A stretch of DNA of 28,892 bases from Nemertoderma westbladi (lineage: Eukaryota; Xenacoelomorpha; Nemertodermatida; Nemertodermatidae). How positions within the stretch are numbered: the first letter of the stretch is position 1; the number at the start of each line of letters is the position of its first letter. The stretch lies in the NCBI GenBank assembly GCA_032718475.1, contig JAUCBJ010002290.1, positions 1 through 28,892 of the forward strand, in the 5' to 3' direction. Positions 17,945 through 27,725 of this stretch are shown piece after piece. Under the pieces are notes generated by a model. The model worked only from the letters and a program-made list of their open reading frames with translations. It was not told the origin of the DNA and searched no databases. A program made the position numbers and the translations under genes.

Positions 17945-18487
17945 ACAATGGAGTGGAGCCCCAGAGGGGGAAGGAACGGCTGATGAAACGAAAATATGTG
18001 TGACCAGTAAACATCCACTGGGAAGCAGCACCGAAAACTTGCGCCAATCACGTTTCTGCATTGAAGTATTGGTATGGCTGTATGTTATGACGGATTGTTG
18101 AATGTCTAGGTACGCCCTACAAGTAATAATGACAAGGTTTTAATGTGGTTCATGTTAAGGTTAGGATAAAGGTTCGTATTATGCGGTCAGACAATTTTAA
18201 TGATAGGGGTTTTCTCAACAATTTACATTTATTATATTTGCCGGCTTCTCTGTTTATTGCATTTCTACTAAGTATATTCTGGCACACGAACAACAAGAAA
18301 CTTGTCTCAATTTGTAATATTTACGAACATGTAATGAAACGCCAATTTTGTTATAAAATATTCGGCATGCGCCAGAAGCTAAATATGTTAACAATTTGCC
18401 AATGTGGTTATTAAAAGTCGACATATCGCCAGGTTATATGTAAAACGGTCTCAATACGCCCAGAGTAATGTTATGATTCAGTTTTGC

Positions 18488-18739
18488 AGATAGGGGGGGG
18501 GGGGGAACTGGACGCAATAAAATTTCATCCCTCTCCAGGGGAAATTCGACGCAAATAACATCTGATTACTCTCAAAAAGAAAACTGTAAGCTTTTCTATT
18601 TTGTTTAGTTTATTGTTTTGGTTAAAATAACGTGTCACTGTAACCTGCTCCTTTCCCTAAATTGAGAATTTAACATTGAGGCGGGATATTAATTCGCCAA
18701 GGCGGGTTTTGCTTCCATTCCCCCCCCCCCCCCTGTCTC
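18488..18739. mobile_element. G-run MITE, copy 2, with target duplication
   Basis: Inverted ends are agataggggg and cccccctgtctc, with the inner parts ggggaactggacgcaa and ttgcttccattcccc. Direct repeats cagttttgc (18479-18487) and cagtttttc (18740-18748) flank it and match at 8 of 9 bases. Unit 2 has the uninterrupted site at about 21128 (cagttttgcgttatcg), confirming insertion. An 8-9 bp duplication suits hAT or Mutator-type transposases; which one is unclear. It lies opposite in orientation to copy 1. Confidence 0.85.
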
Positions 18740-18905
18740 CAGTTTTTCGTCATCGCTGTTATGGTTTCATGTAAGGGTTCTGTTTCAAGATACAATTATG
18801 ATTCGGGTAGTGCTTTAGATCTCTCAAGGTCACAGTGAGGTAAAAATGATACCGATATGGTTTTGTCCATGATTTAGTTATGGTCCATGTTATGGTTCAG
18901 ATTAA

Positions 18906-19242
18906 CCCTTTGCCTACCAATACTTAAAAAAGGCGGCACACTGCCGCATTTTTCATTCTAAATAATTCCGGACCCTTTATTTAAATGCTCTTATAACTTT
19001 CTCATAACTATTGAGGAAGAAAAATGGAGTTCATATTCGTGTTGGGCGGCAGGAAAAACTGGTCTAGAAAAGTTAATTTAATATTGCTTGAAGGGATTCC
19101 TATTGGTTTGAGGGTAATATATTACATTACATAATTTATGCAATTTAATTTCAATTTAACCAATAATATTCTTACAATTGATTAAGGCGGCATTGTGCTG
19201 CCCATGGGGTTCAAGTGAAGGATTTAAATATTCCGAAAATGG
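18906..19242. mobile_element. TTAA-flanked piggyBac-type MITE (right end uncertain)
   Basis: Composite unit 2 reads ggttcagattaaggttcag at this point, whereas unit 1 reads ggttcagattaaccctttgc. An element therefore entered a TTAA (18902-18905), starting CCCTTTGCC. Near the other side a diverged inverted copy of the end, with gccgcc-type sequence (gcggcattgtgctgcc), leads to TTAA at 19224-19227 or 19243-19246. Both ends carry a ggcggcac/gtgctgcc inverted pair. The sequence beyond the right end does not rejoin unit 2, so a deletion or a further insertion is likely. Confidence 0.6.
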
Positions 19243-19252
19243 TTAAAGGCGA

Positions 19253-19440
19253 TAGTTACATTTTTTTCGTTGAGTCGAAGTATTGTCTCGCTCTCGTTAA
19301 AGTTGTACGTAGTTTAATTTCGTTTTATATTAATATTAAATTGTACTGTACATAGTTACATCTTTATCGTTGAGTCGTACAATTCTCAGGTTCTCGGTAA
19401 AGTTGTACATAGTGTAATTACGTTTTATATTGGTTTTAGG
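19253..19440. repeat. 100-bp tandem duplication
   Basis: The words atagttacat, cgttgagtcg, taaagttgtac and cgttttatatt occur in the same order in two copies 100 bases apart, starting at 19252 and 19352. Copies are diverged by substitutions. Confidence 0.85.
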
Positions 19441-19865
19441 TTAGCATAGTGTAATATTGTATTTGTAACCAAGTAACATAAAAGGACCACCTTGGAAATA
19501 AGCTGCAAAGCTTTAGGGGTAAACCTATATGCTACAGTATGTTGGACAATACCTATATGCATTATTTGGTGCATCTGTTATTGATTTTTACATGTATAAA
19601 TAAATCTATCCATTTGTCATATTCATTTGTTTTATATGGGACGCCAATTTAGATGTAAAATGTTTACAATGTGCCAACTATAAATATGGGAACAATTTGC
19701 CAATTTCGTGAATAAAAGACTACATAACGCCAGTATGTATGTAAAATAGTTCTATTTCGCCAAAAGTGACGATAGCCAATATGATCTTATTGTGTGGTTC
19801 TGCTTAGGTTCTGGATACGACATGGTTCATTGTGTGTCTTTGAGGAATGATTCTGTTTTGCGTTT

Positions 19866-20146
19866 TAAAGTAAAGTAAAGTAAAAAAAGAAAATTTTCTT
19901 CGGGCGCTTGGCCAGGGATTACGCACAAAGTCTGATTTCCAGTGCGGTCCCCCCAGAACTTAACTCCCCAGAGGAAACTCTAGTACTTATTTAGCTACCA
20001 CTTAAGGATGCAAGGCAGAGATGAGCCCTGGCTGGTCCCTTTAAAGCATTCGTGCCGAAACAAAAACTGCCCTGGCCCATGTAAGGATCGAAACCACAAC
20101 CTACAGGAGATGTGAATTCAATGCAACCACCACACCAAGGTGGAAC
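19866..20146 (-). mobile_element. tRNA-derived SINE
   Basis: Read on the minus strand, the head has an A-box-like tggtgtggtgg (20137-20127) and a B-box-like ggtttcgatcc (20095-20085), spaced as in tRNA genes. These form an internal RNA polymerase III promoter. A unique body of about 190 bases follows. The element ends in (CTTTA)n at 19890-19866. SINEs move with the help of a partner non-LTR element. The tail differs from the (TAAAC)n of the CR1-type copy in this window, so a partnership with it is not supported. No clear target-site duplication was found. It lies between composite units 1 and 2. Confidence 0.78.
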
Positions 20147-20319
20147 CTAATGTGGTTGAGTATTTTAGTCAGCACAGACTCGTCTTCATTACAACTATCA
20201 TTGCACTCGTTTAATAAGTCTGCGTTCTCCAAAATAAATGGGCTGGTCCAGACCGACCCCAATAAGCTAAACTTGGTGAATGCAATCACTGATCAGCCGA
20301 CGGCAGCCATCTGATCGGT

Positions 20320-21640
20320 AGGTTTCTCCTCACGATTGAAGGCATTCTCAAGAGGCAGGCCAAGAGATGACATTAAGAGTGGAGCCCCAAAGGTGATGGA
20401 ACGGCTGATGAAACGAACATATGTGTGAACAGTAAACATCCACTGGGAAGCAGCACCGAAAACTTGCGCCAATCACGTTTCAGTACTGGTATTGGTATGG
20501 GTGTATGGTATGACGGACTGCTCAATGTCTAGGCACGCCCTACAAGTAATAATGACAAGGTTTTAATGTGGTTCATGTTAAGGTTAGGATAAAGGTTCGT
20601 ATTATGCGATCAGACAATTTTAATGATGGGGGTTTTTTCAATTTTAATGACCGGTTTTTTTAATTTAAATGATAGGGGTTTATTTAGGACATATGTAATA
20701 TGATGTCTAATAGCACAACAAATTCTAAAAATAATGAACGCTGCAGTAACGTTATATAGTGTATACCGGTTATGAAAAATTCGAATTTACTGAGTCCTAT
20801 GAGTGGTAGGCACGCTATTTTATGCCGTCAGACAATTTTAATGATGGGGGTTTTCTCAACAATTTACATGGGGCAAGTACATTTATTTGCCGGCTTCTCC
20901 TTTCACCGCATTTCTACTAAGTATATTCTGGCACACAAACAACAAACAACTTGTCTCAATTTGTAATATTTACGAACATGTAATGAAACGCCAATTTTGT
21001 TATAAAATATTCGGCTTGCGCCAGATGCTAAATATGTTAACAATTTGCCAATGAGGTTATTAAAAGTCTACATATCGCCAGGTTATATGTAAAATGGTTT
21101 CAATACGCCCAGAGTAAGGGTATGGTTCAGTTTTGCGTTATCGTTATTATGGTTTCATGTAAGGGTTCTGTTTCAAGATATGATTATGATTCGGGTAATT
21201 CTTTAGAGCTCTTAAGGTCACAGTGCAGGTAATGATACCGGTATGGTTTTGTTATGGCCCATATTATGGTTCAGATTAAGGTTCAGATATTTGTAATTTA
21301 TGTTAATTATGGGCCTCCAGGCCTGGATTAAAAAGAAATAATAAGGTTTGGCTATTGGTTCAGTGGCTTTCCAAACAAATTACTGTACGCTGGACATTCC
21401 TAAATATTACCCGCAGAATTCTGCTCAGTTAATTTTTTGGTTTCTGACATATAAAAAATAACATGTCTTATCAATTTGTTTTATATGGGAATTTGAATTG
21501 AAACGCCAATTTAGATGTAAAATGTTTACAATGTGCCAACTATAAATATGCAAATTTCGTGAATAAAAGACTACATAACGCCAGTATCTACGTAAAATGG
21601 TTTTAATTCGACAAAAATTGTCGATAGCCAATATGATCTC
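20320..21640 (+). repeat. Composite repeat unit 2 (blocks S-A-C-B)
   Basis: Same block order as unit 1: S at 20340-20500, a partial repeat of the region before A (20826-20900), A at 20985-21115, C at 21130-21300 and B at 21490-21635. It lacks the G-run MITE and the TTAA element of unit 1 and so gives the empty sites for both. Block B has lost about 12 bases near 21550. No gene recognised. Confidence 0.85.
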
Positions 21641-21714
21641 TTCAGCTCTTCATATATTGTATAATTATATATAATGTATATTATATTATTATATAATATG
21701 AGCTCTTCATAGCA

Positions 21715-23080
21715 TTTCTACTAAGTATATTCTGGCACACGAACATCAAAAAACTTGTCTCAATTTGTAATATTTACGAACATGTAATGAAACGCCAATT
21801 TTGTTATAAAATATTCGGCATGCGCCAGATGCTAAATATGTAAACAATTTGCCAATGTGGTTATTAAAAGTCTACATATCGCCAGGTTATATATAAAATG
21901 GCTTCAGTACGCCCAGAGTAATGGTATGGTTAAGTTTTGCGTTTTTTGGTGTTATGGTTTCATGTTATGGTTCTGTTTCAAGATTTTATCGTCCCTTTCA
22001 TTTTCAAACAACCTAAATGACAAAAATGTATTTTCCTGTAAAACGGCATTTTCGATTCAAATTTAGTTTGAAAGTAATATTCCCGGATTTTGGTCTTATT
22101 TATTTTTGAATCCATTAAATGTAACGATTTTAAACAAAAACAGTTATGGTATTGGAATTATGTAACGTATTAGGTAGGAAATTATGTATAGGGATATAGG
22201 TTGTTTAAAAAAAATATTACATTTTTTACAATGATTACTCAAAAATTATTAAAACCATTAAGACGAATTCGATTATTAAGTTTTAAAAATATAAATCAAA
22301 TCTCCCCCTATCATTATAAACAACAATTCTAGCTCCTGATTCTTTGTTTCCAATTTTAAATCAACGTTTCGTAAATTTCTTTATCATGCGGTCTATGCAA
22401 AACTGGCATATAGGTGGTTTTGAAAAGTTAAATATCTCAGTTATACGTGGGAGCATGGCCTTCTAAGTGTGTTAATCGGATTCAGAATACATTTTAACAT
22501 ACAGAAACGCAGAAATCACCCTTTCGGCAAAAATGGCATATAGGTGGTTTCAAAATGAAAGGGACGATATGGTTATGATGATTCGGGTAAGTCTTTAGAT
22601 CTCTTAAGGTCACAGAGCAGGTGATACCGGTATGGTTTTGCCTATGATTTTGAAGGTCCATGTATGTTATGGTTCAGTTTATGTAAATAATGTGGCCTTC
22701 AAAACAAATTACAGTACACTGGACTGGACATTCCTAAATATTACCCGCAGAATTATTCTGCTTATTATTAATTTGTTTTATATGGGAATTTGGATTGAAA
22801 CGCCACTTTAGTTGTAGAATGTTTACAGTGTGCCAACAATAAATAGGTCAACAATTTGCCAATTTCGTGAATAAACTCGTCTCCATCACTAGACTGGTTG
22901 CGCTCGTCCTGTTTCGCATCACAAATGAAGGCATTCTCAAGAGGGAGCCCAAGAGATGACAATAAGAGTGAAGCCTCAAAGGGGAAAGGAACGGCCTACG
23001 AAACTAATATAGTTGTGGGCAGTAACTATCCACTGGGAAGCAGCACCACAAACTTGCGCCAATCACGCTTCTGTATTTAA
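21715..23080 (+). repeat. Composite repeat unit 3 (blocks A-C-B, then S)
   Basis: A at 21720-21920, C at 21940-21986 and continuing at 22570-22680 after an insertion, B at 22765-22875 (truncated at its third segment), then a third S block at 22914-23075. Its S block shares aaggcattctcaagagg with unit 2. A frame across the last S block looks protein-like, but other copies have an indel and a stop, so coding is not conserved. Confidence 0.82.
21989..22567. mobile_element. Tc1/mariner-type MITE in composite unit 3
   Basis: 579 bases bounded by inverted ends TCGTCCCTTTCATTTT, which continue with a few mismatches to about 30 bases. TA lies directly outside each end (21987-21988 and 22568-22569), as expected for Tc1/mariner targets. 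Units 1 and 2 run uninterrupted through the corresponding site. The subterminal word ggcatataggtggttt occurs twice (about 22406 and 22537). It holds no transposase; a related full-length element would have to supply one. Confidence 0.82.
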
Positions 23081-24090
23081 TTTTTGTATATTGGCTGTTT
23101 GGTATAACTGGTACATGCGATGCAGCCTGCAGGATAAAAAGTCTAAATTAGATCCTAAAAAACCTGACTTTGGTGAACCTAGCGAACTTCTTAGGCTTCT
23201 TATGCGAACATAAATAGTAAATTGCTGATAATTTACTGTAGGTCTCGTGTTTTTACTTAGGCCTATATACCACAATAAATGCCATTAATAGTCACCCCAT
23301 GAGTTTATAGCTTTAATTAATATTATGCTCATTTTAATTGTTTATATTAAAAATGGTTTATTTTTTATTGCTAGCCAGGGTGCCGTCAAAAAGAATTATA
23401 AATCGTTCCCCAGGAACATATGCTTTTTACGTTGCATGAAATACAAGAGATGATAGGATGATGACAAACGCCACTTATGATGAATTTTTTGGTCTTAAGT
23501 AGCATTATCGCCATTGTGGCGTTAAGATGACATGCCTACAAAACGCCGTTATATCCCGCAGAACGCCCTCATCTTATATAAACAGGTCGCAAAAGCGCCA
23601 ATATACATATTTCGACATGGCGTATTTGTTAAGCGCAACATCTATTATATATATAAATCTTCACACACCCCCATGTGCATGCAACATCTATGTATTGCAG
23701 AAACCAAAGTGAGCTGGTGGTTTGGAATGCCTCCCTGAACATGTAGTAGATGTAGTAGAGAGTTTGGGATTATAGTGTTTGTGTACAAAATGCATTTATG
23801 TACAGAATAATAAGACACATATAATCTGATAGTCAATAATGAATAATCAGTATAGGGTAAATTACCGTACCAGTACACTCCCGCCTGTCACCACCCAGAA
23901 CTGCAGTACAGTTCGACTGTCCCATCCCCCTGTTTTCCCTGGCCAACATAGGTCCTATACCTTCCCCAGATTCTGAGGAATATAAAATTTATAAAACTAG
24001 ATCGGCTTCACCTTACCCAGTTTGTCTGCCTTTTGCTTTCAGAATCCATTGCAGCTCCAAAAATTATAGGTTTCACATTTCATTCAGTTC
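23081..24090. other. No gene recognised
   Basis: AT-rich. GCC words preceded by c or g recur at 23470, 23510, 23545, 23565 and 23597, resembling the composite repeat's rhythm but irregular. Short frames at 23013-23275 and 23527-23878 lie on opposite strands and match nothing known. Confidence 0.4.
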
Positions 24091-24245
24091 TGATTCAGTT
24101 AGGGTTCATAGTGACAAGGTGGGCATATAACCCATCCTGCATGTGTGAAGACCTTTGTTGCCATTGGATGATCACCTTCTGGTGACTCACCCAGTGCCTC
24201 TTCCTCCACAGTTCCTTCATCGCTTGACTCATTATATTCTCTGTC

Positions 24246-25063
24246 TCAGTTTGAGTTATTGACAAAGTGTTCTCCATCTCGATTGTCATTGATTGGGGCA
24301 GTTGTTTTTCGTACATCCTGGATATGTCTGCGGATACCATTAACATACACAGCAAATTTATTACATTGATTGATTGATTCAACAGCATCATTGTGAATAG
24401 GACCCTTCCACCGAGTAGAGCAATGAACACGTTGATCGGGTTTGACGAAAACCAGGTCACCAACTTTAAGTTTATACTTCGATGGATGATCCGGCTGTGC
24501 TTTCCAAGAGCTGGTTGAGATAGGGGTAACAACTGGTATCTTTACTTCACATCTCACTATTCCCTCCCTGCACTTTTTCATAGGGCTGGCTCGATGACTC
24601 ATACTTGTATATAAATGTGGCTTGCTCCAACGTTTTACCAGACCATGCTGCCCACTTTTTAATTGTGCGGTGCACCCCATCAAGGTTTCCTTTAGGATGG
24701 CATTCACAGGCTGGAATTCGTACAATTTCCCAACTATCCAAAAACTCATCAAACTCCTTACTTCGAAGTGCTGGCCCTTGGTCAGCCAGGACCTCATGTG
24801 GTGGTCCTCATCCAGCTCATTAATTACCAGCAGTGTTTCTTTGTTTGCAGCCCGTCTACAAATAGTATATCCGGATGAACAATCAATTATTATCAAATGT
24901 TTACTATTCCCATATTGTGTAGTGTAAAATCCATTGATAAATGTGCCCACAGCATATCTACTTTTCCCTGTTCGAAGGCAGCAGGACTGGGTTCAATGCT
25001 GTTGCATTCTATGTATTTGTTGTATACATCCTGAACGAGCTGTTTACTGACTGGTTTCTTTAA
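24246..25063 (-). pseudogene. Gypsy integrase core and C-terminal domain, frameshifted
   Basis: Reading on from the nested insertion on the minus strand, the finger's first Cys position is Tyr (NKYIECN), so zinc binding would be lost. The core shows the first Asp in HLSMDF (codon at 24929-24931), then LIIIDCSSGYT, then the second catalytic Asp in a DQGP context (near 24780) and HPKGN. At the position of the catalytic Glu the sequence has His (GVHRTIKK). The C-terminal domain has KLKVGDLVFVKPDQ and RWKGP. At least three frame changes (near 24930, 24790 and 24560) break it. It cannot encode an active enzyme as it stands. Confidence 0.78.
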
Positions 25064-26635
25064 CCCTATTAAACCCGGGGGGGGGGGGGGGGGGGTCAAT
25101 ATGACCCACCCTCCGTGGTTTTTTTATTATAATTCTGAAACAAACGCAGTTGGGAATCTGAAATTTTATGACTTTTCCTAAAAATCTATTGTCTTCCAAG
25201 TAGTGAAAACCGTTTTCAAAAACATTGGGTAGTTTTCGAGTTATAGCACCATTTTTTAACCCGACTTTTGGCACTTTTTTTGAGACGTTTTTTTGAAAAT
25301 TACATTTCATTAAATATGATTTGTAACATCTCTATTTTTGAATTATAGCGGTTTTTTGGTGTTAGCAATTGGATGAAATTCATATAAATTGATTTAGAAA
25401 TTTCAAACTTGTTTTTTTCTGCGGGTGCCAAATTTTGGTGCCAGCACCAAATTTTGAAATATGTCAATTTTGTAAATTGATTGTTTGAAACTTGTTTTTT
25501 AAGCAATTGGGTTTTTTGGGGTTCTGGTTTCTATGAAATATATACGAGTTGCACCAAGCGTATCAAACTTGTATTTTTCGGTGCTGTGTGCAAATTTTGG
25601 TGCTAGCACGAAATTTTGAAAATCCATTCAATAGATAAAATTGCTTGTGACAATTTATTTCTTGCATTTTAGAGGTTTATGCTGTTCCGAATTCAATGGA
25701 ATATATAATTATCGAACTAGACATCTCAAACTTGTATTTTTCGGAAGTGGGTGCAAAATGTGGTGCTAGCACCAAATTTTGAAAACCATCAAATATATCA
25801 ATTGATTGTGTCATCTTGTTTCTTGCGTTATACGGGTTTGTTATGGTTCTGAATTCAATGGAATCAGTAAAAATTTCATAAGAGTTTTTAAACTTGTATT
25901 TTTCGCCGGTGGAGGTGAAAATTGTTGTGCCAGCACCAAATTTTGGAAAATGAGTAAATTGATCAGTAGATAGTATCATCTTGTTTCTTGCGTTATACGG
26001 GTTTGTGAGGGCCCTGAATCCGATGGAATCAATAAAAACAGCACTGGACATCGCAAACTTGTACTTTTTGGTGATGGGTACGAAATTTGGTGCTAGCATC
26101 AAAATTTGCCAAATTACGCCGAAAAATACAAGTAGCAATGATCTGGCATATTTGAAATGTATTCCATTACAATCAGCGCCCTAGAAAACCTGAAAATGTG
26201 AAGTTATAGCATCGTATAAGTGAATTAAAAATTTTGTGTTCTAACTGAAAAGTGCTGGTTACTTGTTTTTTTCATTTTTTTTCCTACGCATAGAGGACTA
26301 AACAGCCATTTATGGTAATCATATCATTTTTAAATATTTTCCAATGTATTTTGCGCCCCAGAAAACCTGTATTGAAAAACAATTAGCCGAAAAATGTAAC
26401 TTTCAAATTTTGTGAAAATTGTGCACTACTTGTAATTTTGGTGCTGCAATAATACCACCCCAGCACATTTTTTCGAAATTTTTTTTTTCGGTCGGATCCA
26501 GACTAGTGATACCTACGTACAAACAAAAAATCAGACGTTTTCGTTAATATTTGTAGATTTTAGAGGGATGGGTCAATATGACCCCCCCCCCCCCCCGGTA
26601 TTTGTACTGCATTTTATAGCCCAGTACTAATAGGG
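25064..26635. mobile_element. piggyBac-type non-autonomous element nested in Gypsy integrase
   Basis: 1572 bases starting CCCTATTA and ending TAATAGGG, flanked by TTAA at 25060-25063 and 26636-26639. TTAA targets and CCC-start ends are hallmarks of piggyBac transposases. Next to each end, a run of about 15-19 G or C is followed by tcaatatgaccc, again inverted between the two ends. Removing the element together with one TTAA brings the two integrase halves together in the same frame, confirming the insertion point. No transposase is encoded. Most of the interior is a tandem array (see 25404-26110). Minus-strand open frames here come from that array. Confidence 0.88.
25404..26110. repeat. 162-bp tandem array, five units, each with a palindrome
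   Basis: The word caaacttgta or a close variant starts at 25404, 25564, 25727, 25889 and 26054. Each unit holds a 28-base near-palindrome around ttggtgctagcaccaa, at 25429, 25591, 25754, 25917 and 26081, spaced 162-164 bases. The rest of each unit is more diverged than the palindrome. On the minus strand the units read as a degenerate peptide repeat of 54 residues, partly open over 25677-26138. Confidence 0.88.
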
Positions 26636-26930
26636 TTAAGGCCCAATTTCGATTGCACAGCTCTAAGGTGTGTTTTGTGCCCTGATGTGCTATCCGATGC
26701 AACTTCGCTATTCGTTCTTGATTGAAATTGTCATCATCTCTTGCTGGATCCAGTTGAGTCGTATCTTCGATTTCGATATCTACTAAATCTTCCTTGACAT
26801 CGTTCGTTGGTTTTATCCATTCTCTGGGTACTCTTGTCAGTGCATCAGCAATATTTTGCTCAGTTGTCATAGTGGCTGTGCAGCTGCCCACATATAGAGT
26901 GCAACTTGCGCCGTGTGATATTCTCCCCAA
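26636..26930 (-). pseudogene. Gypsy RNase H end and integrase zinc-finger half
   Basis: Integrase inserts the element's DNA copy into the genome; its N-terminal HHCC finger helps to bind DNA. Read on the minus strand, the segment has NIADALTRVPREW, typical of the RNase H end in Gypsy elements. An acidic linker follows, then LHRIAHQGTKHTLELC with the two zinc-binding His spaced H-x3-H. The TTAA at 26636-26639 marks where the nested element entered. No upstream RT box was recognised. The family call rests on motif order. Confidence 0.72.
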
Positions 26931-27120
26931 TATTTACAGCAATTTTAGACTCTTGCCTCCAGTTCAATGTTGAAATTATCTCTTGATACTTGAATTCCTT
27001 GCTTGCCACTACCTACTATCACAGCATCCTTTATGAGCAGGCCGTAATCTAGCAGGTGGCTTCGCATCTCTTCAGTAGAGATCTAATCTGTTCCATGTAG
27101 ACATCATCATGGAAGGTAGT

Positions 27121-27536
27121 CTGTAGCTTTCGTCACATTTTCGTTTTGGGACAGAGTTGCCTCAACGGTATTGTCCTTGATTTTCGGGGCCAGCCCAAGT
27201 CTAAACCTTATTCTAGTGACAATGTATCTGTATCTATTGTATACCACAGTCTTACACAGTCCACAGTCGTAGTGATTTTTCAAATTATATTTGCATGTAT
27301 GCCAATTTTAGGTCCATTATCGCTGTTTCAGGTCCCATGCGTCTCCAGTTTATCATTTTTTCATGACATAGTGCATCCTCTCCCCCAGGACTGTTTTCAA
27401 TGTAATCATTTAACTCTGTGAAGTTGAGTATAGTTAATAAAACATAACTCACCAAACCAGGTTGAAAGTATGATAATTGAATTTAACGACATACTGACTA
27501 TCAGGGGGTTGTTATGTATATATTAAATTAAAAGTA
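27121..27536. other. No gene recognised
   Basis: A plus-strand frame of 91 residues (27146-27421) is hydrophobic and Ser-rich but matches nothing I know. No other support for it was seen. Confidence 0.4.
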
Positions 27537-27637
27537 AATAAACAAGAGTCTTACACCCCATAAACTACAAAAAACATAGAACCATGTCCTGATTCTATAT
27601 TTTATGTAGTTTATGGGGTGTAAGACTCTTGTTTATT
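27537..27637. repeat. Long perfect hairpin (33-bp stem)
   Basis: The arm 27537-27569 (aataaacaagagtcttacac...) is the exact reverse complement of 27605-27637. The 35-base loop pairs further in part (atagaa with ttctat), so the whole 101 bases fold back. It may be a fold-back MITE or a recent inverted duplication; no target duplication is clear. Confidence 0.9.
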
Positions 27638-27725
27638 AACTTTTTTTGTTGAAAGTATATGTACAAATCACTTTACCGAACTTAACTACCTTCATCACCC
27701 ACAGGGAAATAAATGCCCTAATATA

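Larger units (their letters stand above)
17945..19790 (+). repeat. Composite repeat unit 1 (blocks S-A-C-B)
   Basis: Four blocks recur in this order in the window. S (17948-18062) contains ccactgggaagcagcacc and acttgcgccaatcacg. A (18335-18465) contains aaacgccaattttgttataa. C (18765-18905) contains gttatggtttcatg and a tgattcgggta-like word. B (19620-19780) contains acgccaatttagatgtaaaa. This copy is interrupted by a G-run MITE between A and C and by a TTAA element at the end of C. What the unit originally was is unknown; it has no conserved open frame. Confidence 0.85.
24095..27120 (-). mobile_element. Ty3/Gypsy retrotransposon fragment, split by a nested element
   Basis: Minus-strand order is: end of RNase H (26870-26820), integrase zinc-binding segment (26730-26640), a 1572-bp nested insertion, integrase core (25060-24560) and integrase C-terminal domain (24520-24250). 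No LTR was recognised on either side. Sequence from 26930 to about 27120 has only weak, broken reading-frame pieces, possibly older RNase H or RT. After the stop near 24246 an acidic stretch on the minus strand may be an eroded pol tail. Confidence 0.75.

Noticed and set aside
22898-23213. Open frames over the last S block that look protein-like
   Set aside because: The other two S copies have an indel and a stop in the same frame, so there is no conserved coding signal.
25677-26138. 153-residue minus-strand frame with a 54-residue repeat
   Set aside because: It is a consequence of the roughly 162-bp array. Neighbouring units have spacing of 163-164, which breaks the frame, and no known domain is present.
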